From Komagataeibacter xylinus NBRC 15237 (GTDB lineage: Bacteria; Pseudomonadota; Alphaproteobacteria; Acetobacterales; Acetobacteraceae): a stretch of 64,000 bases of DNA. Of the stretch, positions 14,133 through 24,796 are shown one piece after another. The position numbers and the translations under genes are program-made. The notes beneath the pieces are model-generated. The model saw only the letters and a program-made list of their open reading frames with translations. It ran no database searches and was not told the origin of the DNA. Position 1 is the stretch's first letter, and each line of letters begins with the position of its first letter. Location: the NCBI RefSeq assembly GCF_001571345.1, contig NZ_BCTP01000010.1, positions 35,097-99,096 on the forward strand, in the 5' to 3' direction.

Positions 14133-15227
14133 TCAGTCGTTGAGTGGATAGGCGGCCATGAGTTTGCGCTGGCGCAGCCAAGCGCGCAGCATGGCCATCG
14201 CGCCGCTGCTCTTCCAGCCCTCGCGGCGCTTCTTGGCGCCGATGCGGAAGGTCTCGCCATAATGCTCGAACTGCGTGGCGTAGGCCTCGCGCAGGGTGGT
14301 GCGCGCATCCCAGATATGGGTGGCCTCGGAGCCGACGCCATTGATCTCGATGATCTGGAAATCCTTGCCCTCGCGCAGATGGGCGAGACTCAGGGCCTTG
14401 GCATCGATGCGGCCAAAATGAAAATCGGGAATATCGCGCATGATCGCGTTCACCCGTGCCGTCAGTTCCGGCGTGATGTCGATGGCGCAGTCATGAAAGA
14501 TCGAGCCCTTGCAGTGATTGCCCGCAAAGACCAGCGGCAGTGACTGCCCGGCAGGCGGCACTTCGTTCAGGCGGGGCCTGAGGCGGGGGATGTAGATGTG
14601 CGGCACAAGGCGGGTGCGCGGGTCGGCATGAAGCAGCTCTTCCACCGTGGACTGGCCATCGCCCGTAAGGCAGGGCACTTCCTTGTAGGTCAGCGAGGTG
14701 ATGCGCCCCTCCGCCTCATCAGGGTGGCGGATATAGAATATGCCCACCTCATGCCCGTAGGGGATCAGGTGCTGGAGCATGACCGCAACCCCACGGCCAA
14801 AGGCCGCCAGCCCCTCGCGCAGGCTGTCGGCATCGCGCATGATGCGCACGCCCGTGCCGTTGCAGCCCACATCGGGCTTGAGCACGACAGGAAAGGACAG
14901 CCCCGCCCGCTCCATGGCGGCCAGCGCGCGGGCGGTGTCATTCTCGCCCGTGGTCAGCACCGCGTAGGGGGCGATCCACTGCCGGGCCTCGTCGCCCGCC
15001 ATGTCCAGGATCGAGCTTTTGCTCTCGCCACACAGCCCGCCGGTCTCGATGCGGGGGTTGGCGGCGGTGGGCAGGCTGAAATCGCGGTAGCGCAGCCCGA
15101 GCATGATCCAGTACAGCACGATGGGGGTATAGAAGATCCAGCCGGGCCAGAACTCGAAGGCGGAAACCGTGGGGGCAGCAGGCTGCGCATCGGGCCGGCC
15201 GTTCACGGTGGTGGTGGTGTCGGTCAT
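14133..15227 (-). CDS. Membrane-anchored ATP-grasp ligase (D-Ala-D-Ala ligase-like)
   Basis: 364 residues. After a short soluble N-terminus comes one membrane helix (about residues 28-46, 'WIFYTPIVLYWIMLGL'), then an ATP-grasp domain: 'FPVVLKPDVGCNGTGVRI' (nucleotide-binding Lys and Gly loop), 'EVGIFYIRHP' and the Mg-binding end 'FQIIEINGVGSEATHIWD'. ATP-grasp enzymes join a carboxylate to an amine or similar nucleophile through an acyl-phosphate. Its start overlaps the DedA stop (ATGA), so the two proteins are made together and probably act together at the membrane. The real substrate is unknown; D-Ala-D-Ala ligase itself is soluble and lacks this anchor. Confidence 0.8.
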   Translation of the reverse strand: MTDTTTTVNGRPDAQPAAPTVSAFEFWPGWIFYTPIVLYWIMLGLRYRDFSLPTAANPRIETGGLCGESKSSILDMAGDEARQWIAPYAVLTTGENDTARALAAMERAGLSFPVVLKPDVGCNGTGVRIMRDADSLREGLAAFGRGVAVMLQHLIPYGHEVGIFYIRHPDEAEGRITSLTYKEVPCLTGDGQSTVEELLHADPRTRLVPHIYIPRLRPRLNEVPPAGQSLPLVFAGNHCKGSIFHDCAIDITPELTARVNAIMRDIPDFHFGRIDAKALSLAHLREGKDFQIIEINGVGSEATHIWDARTTLREAYATQFEHYGETFRIGAKKRREGWKSSGAMAMLRAWLRQRKLMAAYPLND

Positions 15228-15802
15228 CTGGTCTCGTTACCCTGCAAACGTGCGATCATGCGGCTTATCAGAAGGATGGTCAGGACAAAACCACCCATGC
15301 CCGCCCATTTCCATGTTCCCAGATGATCAATCAGGAACTGCCCCACCTGCAGCGAGACAAGAAACAGCATGGTTGTCCAGATCAGCGTGGCCGCGATGGC
15401 GGCAATGCAGAACAGCCCGAACCGGGCATGGAAGAAACCACACGCGGTATAAAGCGGCAAGCGGGCACCGGGCACGAAGCGGCTGATGAACACGATGCGG
15501 AACACGTTGCGGTCGAACCACTTGCCCTCGCGCGCGCCGCCGGGCAGCGTGATCCACCGCCGCGCGGGGGGCCACAGGGCCGCCAGCCTGCCCATGCCAT
15601 ACAGCCCCATGTCACCCACCACGATGCCGATATACAGCGCCACCAGCGCCACCCACAGGACCACATGGCCGGTGCGCACCTGCATGGCGGTCAGGATCGT
15701 GGCCGCATCCTCCAGTATGAAGGTGCCGACGATGATCGCCAGCGCCTGCATGAAGGGTGAGGCGCCCGCCGCGGCAAGGAAGGCGGTCAGCGACGCGGGC
15801 AT
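15224..15802 (-). CDS. DedA-family membrane protein
   Basis: 192 residues from the ATG at 15802 (start not backed by a strong ribosome binding site; an upstream start is possible). Features of the VTT/DedA fold: early 'FILEDAATIL' (acidic residue in a re-entrant helix), 'GDMGLYGMGR' and 'FISRFVPGARLPLYTACGF' with the conserved Arg-Phe-x-Pro-Gly-x-Arg. DedA proteins transport or scramble membrane lipids, including undecaprenyl phosphate, and affect membrane potential. It is translationally coupled to the anchored ATP-grasp enzyme, an operon that suggests shared work on one lipid-linked substrate. Confidence 0.85.
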   Translation of the reverse strand: MPASLTAFLAAAGASPFMQALAIIVGTFILEDAATILTAMQVRTGHVVLWVALVALYIGIVVGDMGLYGMGRLAALWPPARRWITLPGGAREGKWFDRNVFRIVFISRFVPGARLPLYTACGFFHARFGLFCIAAIAATLIWTTMLFLVSLQVGQFLIDHLGTWKWAGMGGFVLTILLISRMIARLQGNETR

Positions 15803-16083
15803 GTGGCGCGCTTTTGCATATCCGGGCAGGGCGGGCGGGGTAAACCGTGGCTGGGCAAGAACATGCCTTCTGGTCAGCCCGGCATGCGGGCGGGGCATGC
15901 GGGCAGGTAAAAAAGATCGGCCATCCGTCCAACGCGGGGCGGCGTCCGGCGTTCTTGTTGCATGCTTCGCCTATGGTCACAAACGCGAAATTATGTCGCA
16001 TAATGTATCGCGCCACCCGCAAGGGGGGCATCGCTGCAAGTCAGAGATTGAAACGGGCGTGGTGGCGTGGCACAGCATCTGAC

Positions 16084-17100
16084 ATGCTCGTACGTCGTCG
16101 CCTCCTTCATGTCGCAGCCGCCTCCCTTGCCGGAGCAGGGGCTGCGTGGCTGTCGCCCGCGCAGGCTGCGCGCCACAAACTCCCCGTCGCACCGGCGGGC
16201 GGCGGCGATTACGCCAGCTTTCTCGCCACCATCCGGCGCGAGGCGAGTCGGCAGGGGCTGAACGCGCCAGCCGTGACGCAGGCGCTCGATCTGCAGGCGC
16301 CCGACGCGCAGGTGATCCAGCGCGACCGCAACCAGCCCGAATTCCACCTGAGCTGGGCGCAATACCGCAGCCGCGTGCTTGGCGCGCGCAAGATCAGCGA
16401 CGGGCGCACAGCCTTCGCCGCCCAGCGCAGCGTGCTCGAGCAGCAGGTGCTGACCCGCTACAATGTCTCGCCCGGCGCGGTGATGGGCATCTGGGGTCTG
16501 GAATCGGGCTATGGCGCCATGACCGGCAAATTCAACGTGGTCGATGCGCTGTGCACGCTGACCTTCGAGGGCAGGCGGGCGCAGTTCTTTCATGATGAAC
16601 TTTTTCACGCGCTGGCCATCCTCAACGCGGGCGACATCACGCCCGAACTCATGAATGGCAGCTACGCCGGCGCCATGGGCCAGCCGCAGTTCATGCCCAG
16701 CGCCTACGTGAAATATGCCGTTGATATCGATGGCGATGGCAGGCGCGACATCTGGCATTCCATACCCGACATCTTCGGGTCCATCGCCAACTACCTGGCG
16801 GGTTCGGGCTGGGTGGGGGGCGAAAGCTGGGGGCAGGAAATCACCGTGCCCGACAGCGTGGCGCAATCCGAACTCGGGCGCACCCACACCCGCACCCATG
16901 CGGAATGGATGGGCATGGGCATCCGCCAGATGGGCGGCGCGCCGTTTGACAATCCCGCCACGACCGGCGCGGTGCTGCGCCCCGATGGGCCTGGGGGCGA
17001 GGCTTTCATGGTCTATCGTAATTTCGCCGCGATCCGTCGCTACAATCCTTCCGATTTCTATGCGCTGGCCGTGGGCCTGCTCGGCAACGAAATCACGTGA
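16084..17100 (+). CDS. Lytic murein transglycosylase (MltB-type)
   Basis: 338 residues from ATG 16084. A Tat- or Sec-like signal ('RRRLLHVAAASLAGAGAAW', cleavage after AQA near residue 29). The catalytic Glu is in 'GIWGLESGYGAMTG', and 'AGAMGQPQFMPSAYVKYAVD' is the family motif of the MltB/SltB clan. The enzyme cleaves the MurNAc-GlcNAc bond of peptidoglycan with formation of 1,6-anhydro-MurNAc. There is no lipobox, so it is probably soluble in the periplasm. The D,D-carboxypeptidase gene follows with a short gap, so both wall enzymes are likely cotranscribed. Confidence 0.88.
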   Translation: MLVRRRLLHVAAASLAGAGAAWLSPAQAARHKLPVAPAGGGDYASFLATIRREASRQGLNAPAVTQALDLQAPDAQVIQRDRNQPEFHLSWAQYRSRVLGARKISDGRTAFAAQRSVLEQQVLTRYNVSPGAVMGIWGLESGYGAMTGKFNVVDALCTLTFEGRRAQFFHDELFHALAILNAGDITPELMNGSYAGAMGQPQFMPSAYVKYAVDIDGDGRRDIWHSIPDIFGSIANYLAGSGWVGGESWGQEITVPDSVAQSELGRTHTRTHAEWMGMGIRQMGGAPFDNPATTGAVLRPDGPGGEAFMVYRNFAAIRRYNPSDFYALAVGLLGNEIT

Positions 17101-17156
17101 CGCCGCCCGTCACCCCAGCCGTGCGCGCGGCTGGCACCTACCGGACCAAGGACGCA

Positions 17157-18380
17157 ATGCACACCCGACGTTTCCTTCTGGCTGGGGCCACCAGTCTTCT
17201 TGTCTCCTCTACAGCGCTTGCCGCACCCGCGGCCCGGCGCCGCCACCCGGCTGCCGGGCCTGCCGCTGTTGATGCGGCAGCGCCTGTCGTTGCGTCCTCG
17301 CCCGCCAACAGCCTGATCGGCCCGATCGACACCATCGCGCGCTGGGCGTGCATTGTCGATTACACCACCGGCGCGGTCATTCTGGAGAAGGCGGCCGACG
17401 AGCGCATGCCGCCCTCATCGCTGACCAAGATGATGACCGCCTACATCGTGTTCAGCATGCTGCGCGCGGGCAGGCTGACGCTGGAGCAGATGCTGCCGGT
17501 CAGCGAGAAGGCATGGCGCATGCAGGGCTCGAAGATGTTCGTGCCGCTCAATGGCACCGTGGCCGTGGCCGACCTGATCCAGGGCATGGTGATCCAGTCG
17601 GGCAATGACGCCTGCATCGTGCTGGCGGAAGGGGTGGCAGGCTCCGAGGACCAGTTCGTCAGCCTGATGAACACGCAGGCCGCGCAACTGGGCATGACAA
17701 ACACGCACTTCCTCAACGTAACCGGCTGGCCGATGGACGGGCATTACATGTCCGCGCGTGACGTGGCGACCATCGCCATGCACCTGATCCACGATTACCC
17801 CGAATACTACCATTTCTTCTCGGAAAAGAGCTTCCGCTACAACAAGATCGCGCAGGAAAACCGCAACGCGCTGGTGGTCAAGGGCGTGGCCGACGGGCTC
17901 AAGACCGGCCATACCGATGCCGGTGGCTTCGGCCTGTGCGCCAGCGCCGAGCGCGGCGGCAACCGCGTGGTCATGGCCATCAACGGCCTGCCCAGCAGTA
18001 ATGCCCGCGCCAATGAGGGCGAGCGCCTGTTCGAGTGGTCGTTCGTTAATTTCGAGAACGCGACCCTGCTCCATAACGGGGCCGTGGTGGACCATGCCCC
18101 GGTCTGGCTGGGGCAGGCCCCCTCCGTGCCGCTGGTGGCCACGCGTGATGTCACGCTCACCCTGCCGCATGGCTGGCAGAACCGGGTGCATGTGAGCATG
18201 GATTACCGCAGCCCCGTGCCCGCCCCCGTAACGGCGGGCCAGCAGCTTGGCGAGTTGGTGATCGCCAATACCGGCCTGGCCGAGATCCGCATTCCGCTGG
18301 TGGCGGGCGCCGATGTGCCGCGCCTTGGCCTGATGGGCCGCGCCACGGCGGTGCTGGGCCGCAAGCTGGGGCACGGCTAG
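17157..18380 (+). CDS. dacA: D-alanyl-D-alanine carboxypeptidase (PBP5/6 family)
   Basis: 407 residues from ATG 17157 (AAGGA upstream; a GTG at 17097 overlapping the previous stop would give a long leader before the signal peptide). Signal peptide 'RRFLLAGATSLLVSSTALAA'. Penicillin-binding motifs: Ser88-Leu-Thr-Lys91 ('PSSLTKMM'), 'SGNDAC' and 'LKTGHT'. A C-terminal beta domain follows (from about residue 300), as in PBP5. It trims the terminal D-Ala from peptidoglycan pentapeptides and so limits cross-linking. Its stop is 3 bases from tmk, joining it to the tmk-holB-metG run. Confidence 0.9.
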   Translation: MHTRRFLLAGATSLLVSSTALAAPAARRRHPAAGPAAVDAAAPVVASSPANSLIGPIDTIARWACIVDYTTGAVILEKAADERMPPSSLTKMMTAYIVFSMLRAGRLTLEQMLPVSEKAWRMQGSKMFVPLNGTVAVADLIQGMVIQSGNDACIVLAEGVAGSEDQFVSLMNTQAAQLGMTNTHFLNVTGWPMDGHYMSARDVATIAMHLIHDYPEYYHFFSEKSFRYNKIAQENRNALVVKGVADGLKTGHTDAGGFGLCASAERGGNRVVMAINGLPSSNARANEGERLFEWSFVNFENATLLHNGAVVDHAPVWLGQAPSVPLVATRDVTLTLPHGWQNRVHVSMDYRSPVPAPVTAGQQLGELVIANTGLAEIRIPLVAGADVPRLGLMGRATAVLGRKLGHG

Positions 18381-18383
18381 GCC

Positions 18384-19019
18384 ATGACCGGCCTGTTCAT
18401 TACCCTTGAAGGCGGCGAGGGGGCGGGCAAGTCCACCCAGGCGCGGCTGCTGGCCGAATGCCTGCGCGCGCAGGGGCATGATGTCGACCTCACGCGCGAG
18501 CCGGGTGGCACGCCGGGGGCGGAGGCGCTGCGCGAACTGCTGCTGTTTGGCGGGTACGGCCTTTCGGCCCGTGCCGAGGTCATGGCCCATTTCGCTGCCC
18601 GCACCGACCATGTCGAGCAGCGTATCGCGCCCATGCTGGCCCGTGGCGGCGTGGTGATCTGTGACCGCTTTACCGATTCAACCGAGGCCTATCAGGGCTA
18701 CGGCCTGAGCCACGGCGACCCCGCCATGCTGGGCCTGATCGCCACCCTGCGTGGCCTGATCCCGGTCGTGCCCGACCTGACCTTCATGCTTGAGGTGCCG
18801 CCTGCCGTGGCGCAGGCCCGCCTGGCCGGGCGGGGCGATGGCCGCACCGACCGCTATGAGGCGGAAGGGGCCGCTTTTCATGCCCGCGTGGCCGGGGGCT
18901 TTGACGCCATTGCCCGGCGCGACGCCACGCGCTGCCGCCGCATTGATGCCAGCGGCACGACGCAGGACGTGCAGCAGGCATTGCGCGACATCGTAACCCC
19001 GCTGCTGCCCCATGCCTGA
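18384..19019 (+). CDS. tmk: Thymidylate kinase
   Basis: 211 residues. P-loop 'EGGEGAGKSTQ' at residues ~9-19, the DRx base-specificity motif 'CDRFTDSTEAYQGYG' and a short Arg-rich lid. It phosphorylates dTMP to dTDP for dTTP synthesis in the cytosol. Normal length. Overlaps holB by 8 bases, the usual bacterial pairing. Confidence 0.96.
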   Translation: MTGLFITLEGGEGAGKSTQARLLAECLRAQGHDVDLTREPGGTPGAEALRELLLFGGYGLSARAEVMAHFAARTDHVEQRIAPMLARGGVVICDRFTDSTEAYQGYGLSHGDPAMLGLIATLRGLIPVVPDLTFMLEVPPAVAQARLAGRGDGRTDRYEAEGAAFHARVAGGFDAIARRDATRCRRIDASGTTQDVQQALRDIVTPLLPHA

Positions 19020-19974
19020 CCCGCGCACCTGCCGCCGCCTGCTTGGCCATGATGCGGCGTGGCGGGAATTCCAGGCGGTCATGCGCACGGGGCGGCTGCA
19101 CCATGCCTGGCTGTTGACCGGGCCGGAGGGCATCGGCAAGGCCAGCATGGCCTTTCTCATGGCGCGCGCCCTGCTGCGGGCCGAGAACCATGACAGCCCC
19201 GTGGGCCGCCGTGTCACTGCTGGCACCCATGCCGACCTGCTGGTCATTGCGCGCGGCATGGATGAAAAGCGCAACCGCCTGCGCCGCGAGATCGTGGGGG
19301 ATGACATTCGTCCCATCGGCGCCTTCCTGCGGCGCACGGCGGCCGAGGGCGGCTGGCGGGTGGTGATTGTCGATGGCGCGGAATACATGAACCGCACGGC
19401 GGCCAACGCCATTCTCAAAATTCTCGAGGAACCGCCCGAGCGCGCGATCCTGATCCTGACCACCGCCGTGCCCGGCCGCCTGCTGCCCACCATCCGCAGC
19501 CGCTGCCGGGTGCTGGGCCTGTCTACCCTTGATGAAGCGATGATGCGCGCGGCACTCGCCGCCATGCCCGATGCCCCGTCCACGGAGGCGATCGAGGCCA
19601 TCATTCCCCTTGCGCATGGTGCGCCGGGCAGGGCGCTCGAACTGCTTGGCGGTGATGGCCCGGCCCTGTCGCGGCTGGTGGCCGGGGTGATGGAGGGCAC
19701 GGCAGGCGAGGGGGCGGAGTACGACATTGCAGCGCAGGTCACAAAACGGGAAAATGACTTTTGCGTCTTTTTCGATCTGCTGTGTGATGCCATATCTCAA
19801 AAGGCACGCGCCCTGGCCGCCAGTACGGACAGGGTGCAAACAGCGGATCCGCGCCCGGCCCGTCTGGCCCTGCTGTGGCAGGACATGATGCGGCTGCGCG
19901 CGGAAACCGAACAGTTCAATCTGGATAAACAGCAGGCGGTCCTTACGGCCCTTGCGCGGGTGAGTGAAACATGA
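19012..19974 (+). CDS. holB: DNA polymerase III subunit delta'
   Basis: 320 residues. AAA+ fold with a degraded Walker A ('GPEGIGKASMAF'), 'VIVDGAEYMNRTAANAILKILEEPP' (Walker B and sensor region, in part quoted) and the 'IRSRCRV' SRC motif that supplies the arginine finger. The zinc-module cysteines of E. coli delta' are absent, as in many alphaproteobacteria. It is part of the clamp loader that places the beta clamp on primed DNA. Coupled by overlap to tmk before it and metG after it. Confidence 0.93.
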   Translation: MPDPRTCRRLLGHDAAWREFQAVMRTGRLHHAWLLTGPEGIGKASMAFLMARALLRAENHDSPVGRRVTAGTHADLLVIARGMDEKRNRLRREIVGDDIRPIGAFLRRTAAEGGWRVVIVDGAEYMNRTAANAILKILEEPPERAILILTTAVPGRLLPTIRSRCRVLGLSTLDEAMMRAALAAMPDAPSTEAIEAIIPLAHGAPGRALELLGGDGPALSRLVAGVMEGTAGEGAEYDIAAQVTKRENDFCVFFDLLCDAISQKARALAASTDRVQTADPRPARLALLWQDMMRLRAETEQFNLDKQQAVLTALARVSET

Positions 19975-21509
19975 CACGGCGCTACTACGTCACAACACCA
20001 ATCTATTACGTGAACGGGGCGCCTCATATCGGCCACGCCTACACCTCGGTCGCAGCCGATGCGATCGCGCGTTTCAAGCGGCTGGCGGGCTTTGATGTCT
20101 TCTTCCTGACCGGCACCGACGAGCACGGCCAGAAGGTGGAGCAGGCCGCCGAGGCAAAAGGCATGCAGCCGCAGGCCTTCGCCGATGCAGTCGCGGCGGA
20201 CTTTCGCGATATGTATGACACGATGGACATCTCCTACGATGATTTCATCCGCACCACCGAGCCGCGCCATGTGCAGGCGGCGCAGGCCTTGTGGAAGAAG
20301 CTTGAGGAAAACGGCCACATCTACCTCGGCGCCTATGAGGGCTGGTACGCAACGCGTGATGAATGCTTCTATGGCGAGGAAGAACTCATCGACGGCCCCG
20401 ACGGCAGGAAGGTCGCCCCCACGGGCGCTGCCGTCGAGTGGGTGAAGGAACCGTCCTATTTCTTCAACCTGTCCAAATTCGGTGACAGGCTGCTGGAACT
20501 CTATGAAACCCGCCCCGGCTTCATCGAGCCTGCCAGCCGCCGCAACGAGGTGAAGAGCTTCGTGAAGCAGGGCCTGCGCGACCTGTCCGTCAGCCGCACC
20601 AGCTTCAACTGGGGCATTCCCGTGCCGGGCGACCCGAAGCATGTGATGTATGTGTGGGTCGATGCGCTGGCCAATTACCTCTCGACCGTGGGCTATCCGG
20701 ACGAGACGGCGGCGCGGTGGGCTTTCTGGCCCCCCAACCTGCACCTTGTGGGCAAGGACATCCTGCGCTTTCACGCCATCTATTGGCCCGCGCTGCTCAT
20801 GGCAGCCGACCTGCCGTTGCCCGAGCGCGTGTTCTCGCATGGCTGGTGGACCATTGAAGGCCAGAAGATGAGCAAGTCGCTGGGCAATGTGGTGGACCCG
20901 CGCGACCTGGTGAAAACCTTCGGCCTCGATGCCATCCGCTTCTTCCTCATGCGCGAGATGCCCTTTGGCGGCGATAGCGACCTCAGCCGTCGCGCCATCA
21001 TCATGCGCATGAATGTCGAACTGGCCAATGACCTCGGCAACCTTGCCCAGCGCACGCTCTCGCAGGTCGCGCGCAACTGCGAAGGCAAATTGCCAGCACA
21101 GGGCAAGCAGACCGATGAGGACCGCGAACTGCTGGCCACCGCCAGCCTGCTGCCCGACATCATGCACCAGCAGATCGACCGGCAGGCCCTGACCGATGCG
21201 CTGGAGGAAGTGTGGAAGCTGATCCGCGCCTGCAATGCCTATATCGACCATCAGGCACCGTGGAAGCTCAAGAAAACCGACCCAGAGCGCATGGCCGACG
21301 TGCTGCGCGTGCTGGCCGATGCGCTACGCATCATCGCCACCGTGCTCCAGCCCTACATGCCCGGCAGCATGGACAGGATGCTCACCCAGCTTGGCGTGGA
21401 AAAGGGCGAGCGGGATTTTGCAGCCCTCGACACCCCGCTGCCCGCGGGCCGCGCGCTGCCCAAGCCGGAGGGCGTGTTCCCGCGCTATGAGGAGCCGGAG
21501 GCATCATGA
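19971..21509 (+). CDS. metG: Methionyl-tRNA synthetase
   Basis: 512 residues. Class I signatures: HIGH-type 'GAPHIGHAY' near the N-terminus and 'KMSKSLGNVV' near residue 300. The connective peptide lacks the four-cysteine zinc knuckle of the E. coli type, and there is no C-terminal tRNA-binding/dimer domain, so this is the short monomeric form. It charges tRNA-Met in the cytosol. ATGA overlaps couple it to holB and to the TatD gene. Confidence 0.96.
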   Translation: MTRRYYVTTPIYYVNGAPHIGHAYTSVAADAIARFKRLAGFDVFFLTGTDEHGQKVEQAAEAKGMQPQAFADAVAADFRDMYDTMDISYDDFIRTTEPRHVQAAQALWKKLEENGHIYLGAYEGWYATRDECFYGEEELIDGPDGRKVAPTGAAVEWVKEPSYFFNLSKFGDRLLELYETRPGFIEPASRRNEVKSFVKQGLRDLSVSRTSFNWGIPVPGDPKHVMYVWVDALANYLSTVGYPDETAARWAFWPPNLHLVGKDILRFHAIYWPALLMAADLPLPERVFSHGWWTIEGQKMSKSLGNVVDPRDLVKTFGLDAIRFFLMREMPFGGDSDLSRRAIIMRMNVELANDLGNLAQRTLSQVARNCEGKLPAQGKQTDEDRELLATASLLPDIMHQQIDRQALTDALEEVWKLIRACNAYIDHQAPWKLKKTDPERMADVLRVLADALRIIATVLQPYMPGSMDRMLTQLGVEKGERDFAALDTPLPAGRALPKPEGVFPRYEEPEAS

Positions 21510-22303
21510 CCCGCACGGGACTGACCGACTCCCACTGCCATCTCGACCACTTCTCCGATGAGGAAATGCCCGAAGTCCTGGCCCGCACGCGCGAGGCCGG
21601 GGTGGACGGGCTGGTGACCATCGGCACAAGGCTGTCACGCGCGGACCAGCAGAAGACGCTCGCTACGCTTGATACGCCGGAACTGCGGGTATGGTGCACC
21701 ATCGGCACCCATCCCGACCATGTGGACGAGGAGGCACTGCCGACTGGCGCCGAACTCTCGGCCATGGCGGATGACGCCCGCGTGGTGGGTATTGGCGAGA
21801 GTGGTCTGGACTATTTTCACGGCCAGGAGGACATCCGCCCCCGCCAGCAGGAGAGCTTCCGGGTGCATATCGACGCCGCCCGCCGCACCGGCCTGCCGCT
21901 GGTCATCCACACGCGTGAGGCCGATGACGATACGCTGGCCATATTGCGTGACGAGACCGGGAAGCACGGTGCGTTTCCGTTCCTGATCCACTGCTTCTCA
22001 TCCGGGCCGGAGCTTGCGCGCGGCGCGCTGGAGCTGGGCGGGTATATCAGCTTCTCGGGCATCGCCACTTTCAACCGCGCGCAGGCGGTGCGCGATGTGG
22101 CGGCCTTCGTGCCTGCGGACAGGCTGCTGGTCGAGACCGATTCGCCCTATCTTGCCCCGGTGCCAAAGCGCGGCAAGCGCAATGAGCCGGGTTATGTGGC
22201 CTATACCGCCCGCATGCTGGCCCAACTGCGCGGCATGGAGGATGCGGCATTTGCCGAGATGACCACGCGTAATTTCAGTCGACTGTTTACACAGGCGGTA
22301 TAA
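21506..22303 (+). CDS. tatD: TatD-family metal-dependent DNase
   Basis: 265 residues. Metal-binding signature 'DSHCHLDHF' at the start, 'GESGLDYF', 'VIHTREADDD' and 'LVETDSPYLAP' at the end, all diagnostic of the TatD TIM-barrel. The family comprises 3'-5' exonucleases and D-aminoacyl-tRNA-type hydrolases of the cytosol; the exact substrate is not readable. ATGA overlap with metG and 4 bases to the MBL gene suggest one transcript. Confidence 0.92.
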   Translation: MTRTGLTDSHCHLDHFSDEEMPEVLARTREAGVDGLVTIGTRLSRADQQKTLATLDTPELRVWCTIGTHPDHVDEEALPTGAELSAMADDARVVGIGESGLDYFHGQEDIRPRQQESFRVHIDAARRTGLPLVIHTREADDDTLAILRDETGKHGAFPFLIHCFSSGPELARGALELGGYISFSGIATFNRAQAVRDVAAFVPADRLLVETDSPYLAPVPKRGKRNEPGYVAYTARMLAQLRGMEDAAFAEMTTRNFSRLFTQAV

Positions 22304-22307
22304 CGGC

Positions 22308-23093
22308 ATGGACATGATCATACTGGGCTGCGGCGGCTCATCGGGCGTGCCCATGCTGGGCGGGCCGGACGGAGCAGGGGATTGGGGCGAATGCGACCCG
22401 ACCGAGCCACGCAACCGCCGCACGCGGGCTTCCGTGCTGATTGATGACGGGCCGGGCCGCAGGCTGCTCGTTGATACAGGGCCGGACCTGCGTGCGCAGT
22501 TCCTTGCGCAGCGCATCGGCATGATCGATGCCGTGGTCTACACCCATGCCCATGCCGACCATATTCTGGGGCTTGATGAACTGCGTGCCATCAACCGCAT
22601 CATCAACGGTCCGATTCCCATCTACGGCACGGCGGCGGTGCTGGACGAGATCCGCACCCGCTTCGATTACGCCTTCCGCCCCTGGACGCCGCCCGCCATC
22701 TTCCGCCCTATCTTCGACGTGAATGTCGTCAGCCTGCCGTCCACGCACGTCATTGCGGGGATGGAGGTGCAGCTTTTTGCCCAGACCCATGGCCGCACCG
22801 AAACGCTGGGCCTGCGTGCGGGGCCGATGGCCTACTGCACTGACGTGGCCGAGATGGACGAGCACGCCCTTGCCGTGCTGCATGGGGTTGATACGTGGGT
22901 GGTGGACTGCTTCCAGCGCGCAACCCACCCGTCGCATGGCTGGCTGGAGCGCGTGCTGCAATGGCGCGAGGTCATACAGCCGCGCCGCACCGTGCTGACC
23001 CATATGGGGCCGGACATGGACTGGGCGTGGATGCAGGCCAACCTGCCCGCGGGCGTCGAGGCGGCGTATGACGGCCTGCGCCTGACAGCATAA
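22308..23093 (+). CDS. MBL-fold metallo-hydrolase (PhnP-like)
   Basis: 261 residues. 'YTHAHADHILGLDEL' supplies the HxHxDH metal ligands; further His/Asp at 'YCTDVAEMD' and 'HMGPDMDWAWM' complete the binuclear site. The N-terminal 'ILGCGGSSGVP' is the hallmark of the PhnP/RNase Z-like branch acting on cyclic phosphodiesters. Position after tatD is common in alphaproteobacteria. The natural substrate is unknown. Confidence 0.88.
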   Translation: MDMIILGCGGSSGVPMLGGPDGAGDWGECDPTEPRNRRTRASVLIDDGPGRRLLVDTGPDLRAQFLAQRIGMIDAVVYTHAHADHILGLDELRAINRIINGPIPIYGTAAVLDEIRTRFDYAFRPWTPPAIFRPIFDVNVVSLPSTHVIAGMEVQLFAQTHGRTETLGLRAGPMAYCTDVAEMDEHALAVLHGVDTWVVDCFQRATHPSHGWLERVLQWREVIQPRRTVLTHMGPDMDWAWMQANLPAGVEAAYDGLRLTA

Positions 23094-23180
23094 AGGATGG
23101 CCTGCTGGCTGTTTTTTTGCCCCGCACGGGCAGAAAGCGCACGAAGCCCGCGCGTAATGCTTGCCAGCGCCCGTTTAGCT

Positions 23181-23219
23181 CCCTAAGAGGGTGCGCCAAC
23201 GGTCGGTGACCCGAGGCGC
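23181..23219 (+). promoter_or_regulatory. Structured 5' leader of guaB, candidate
   Basis: Two hairpins precede guaB: CCCT-AAG-AGGG (23181-23191) and a symmetric stem GCGCC-AAC-GGTC-GGT-GACC-CGA-GGCGC (23193-23219). They do not match a riboswitch class I know. A protein- or purine-responsive leader is possible; chance pairing in GC-rich DNA is the alternative. Confidence 0.3.
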
Positions 23220-23240
23220 GGGGTAGCCGCCATCTGCTGA

Positions 23241-24758
<1,518 letters not shown>

Positions 24759-24796
24759 TCCTGCCGGCCTTCTCCACAATAACGGTTCCCTGATTC

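Noticed and set aside
23094..23125. T-run after the MBL gene as an intrinsic terminator
   Set aside because: The preceding stem (GCC-TGCT-GGC) has only three or four pairs, too weak to call.
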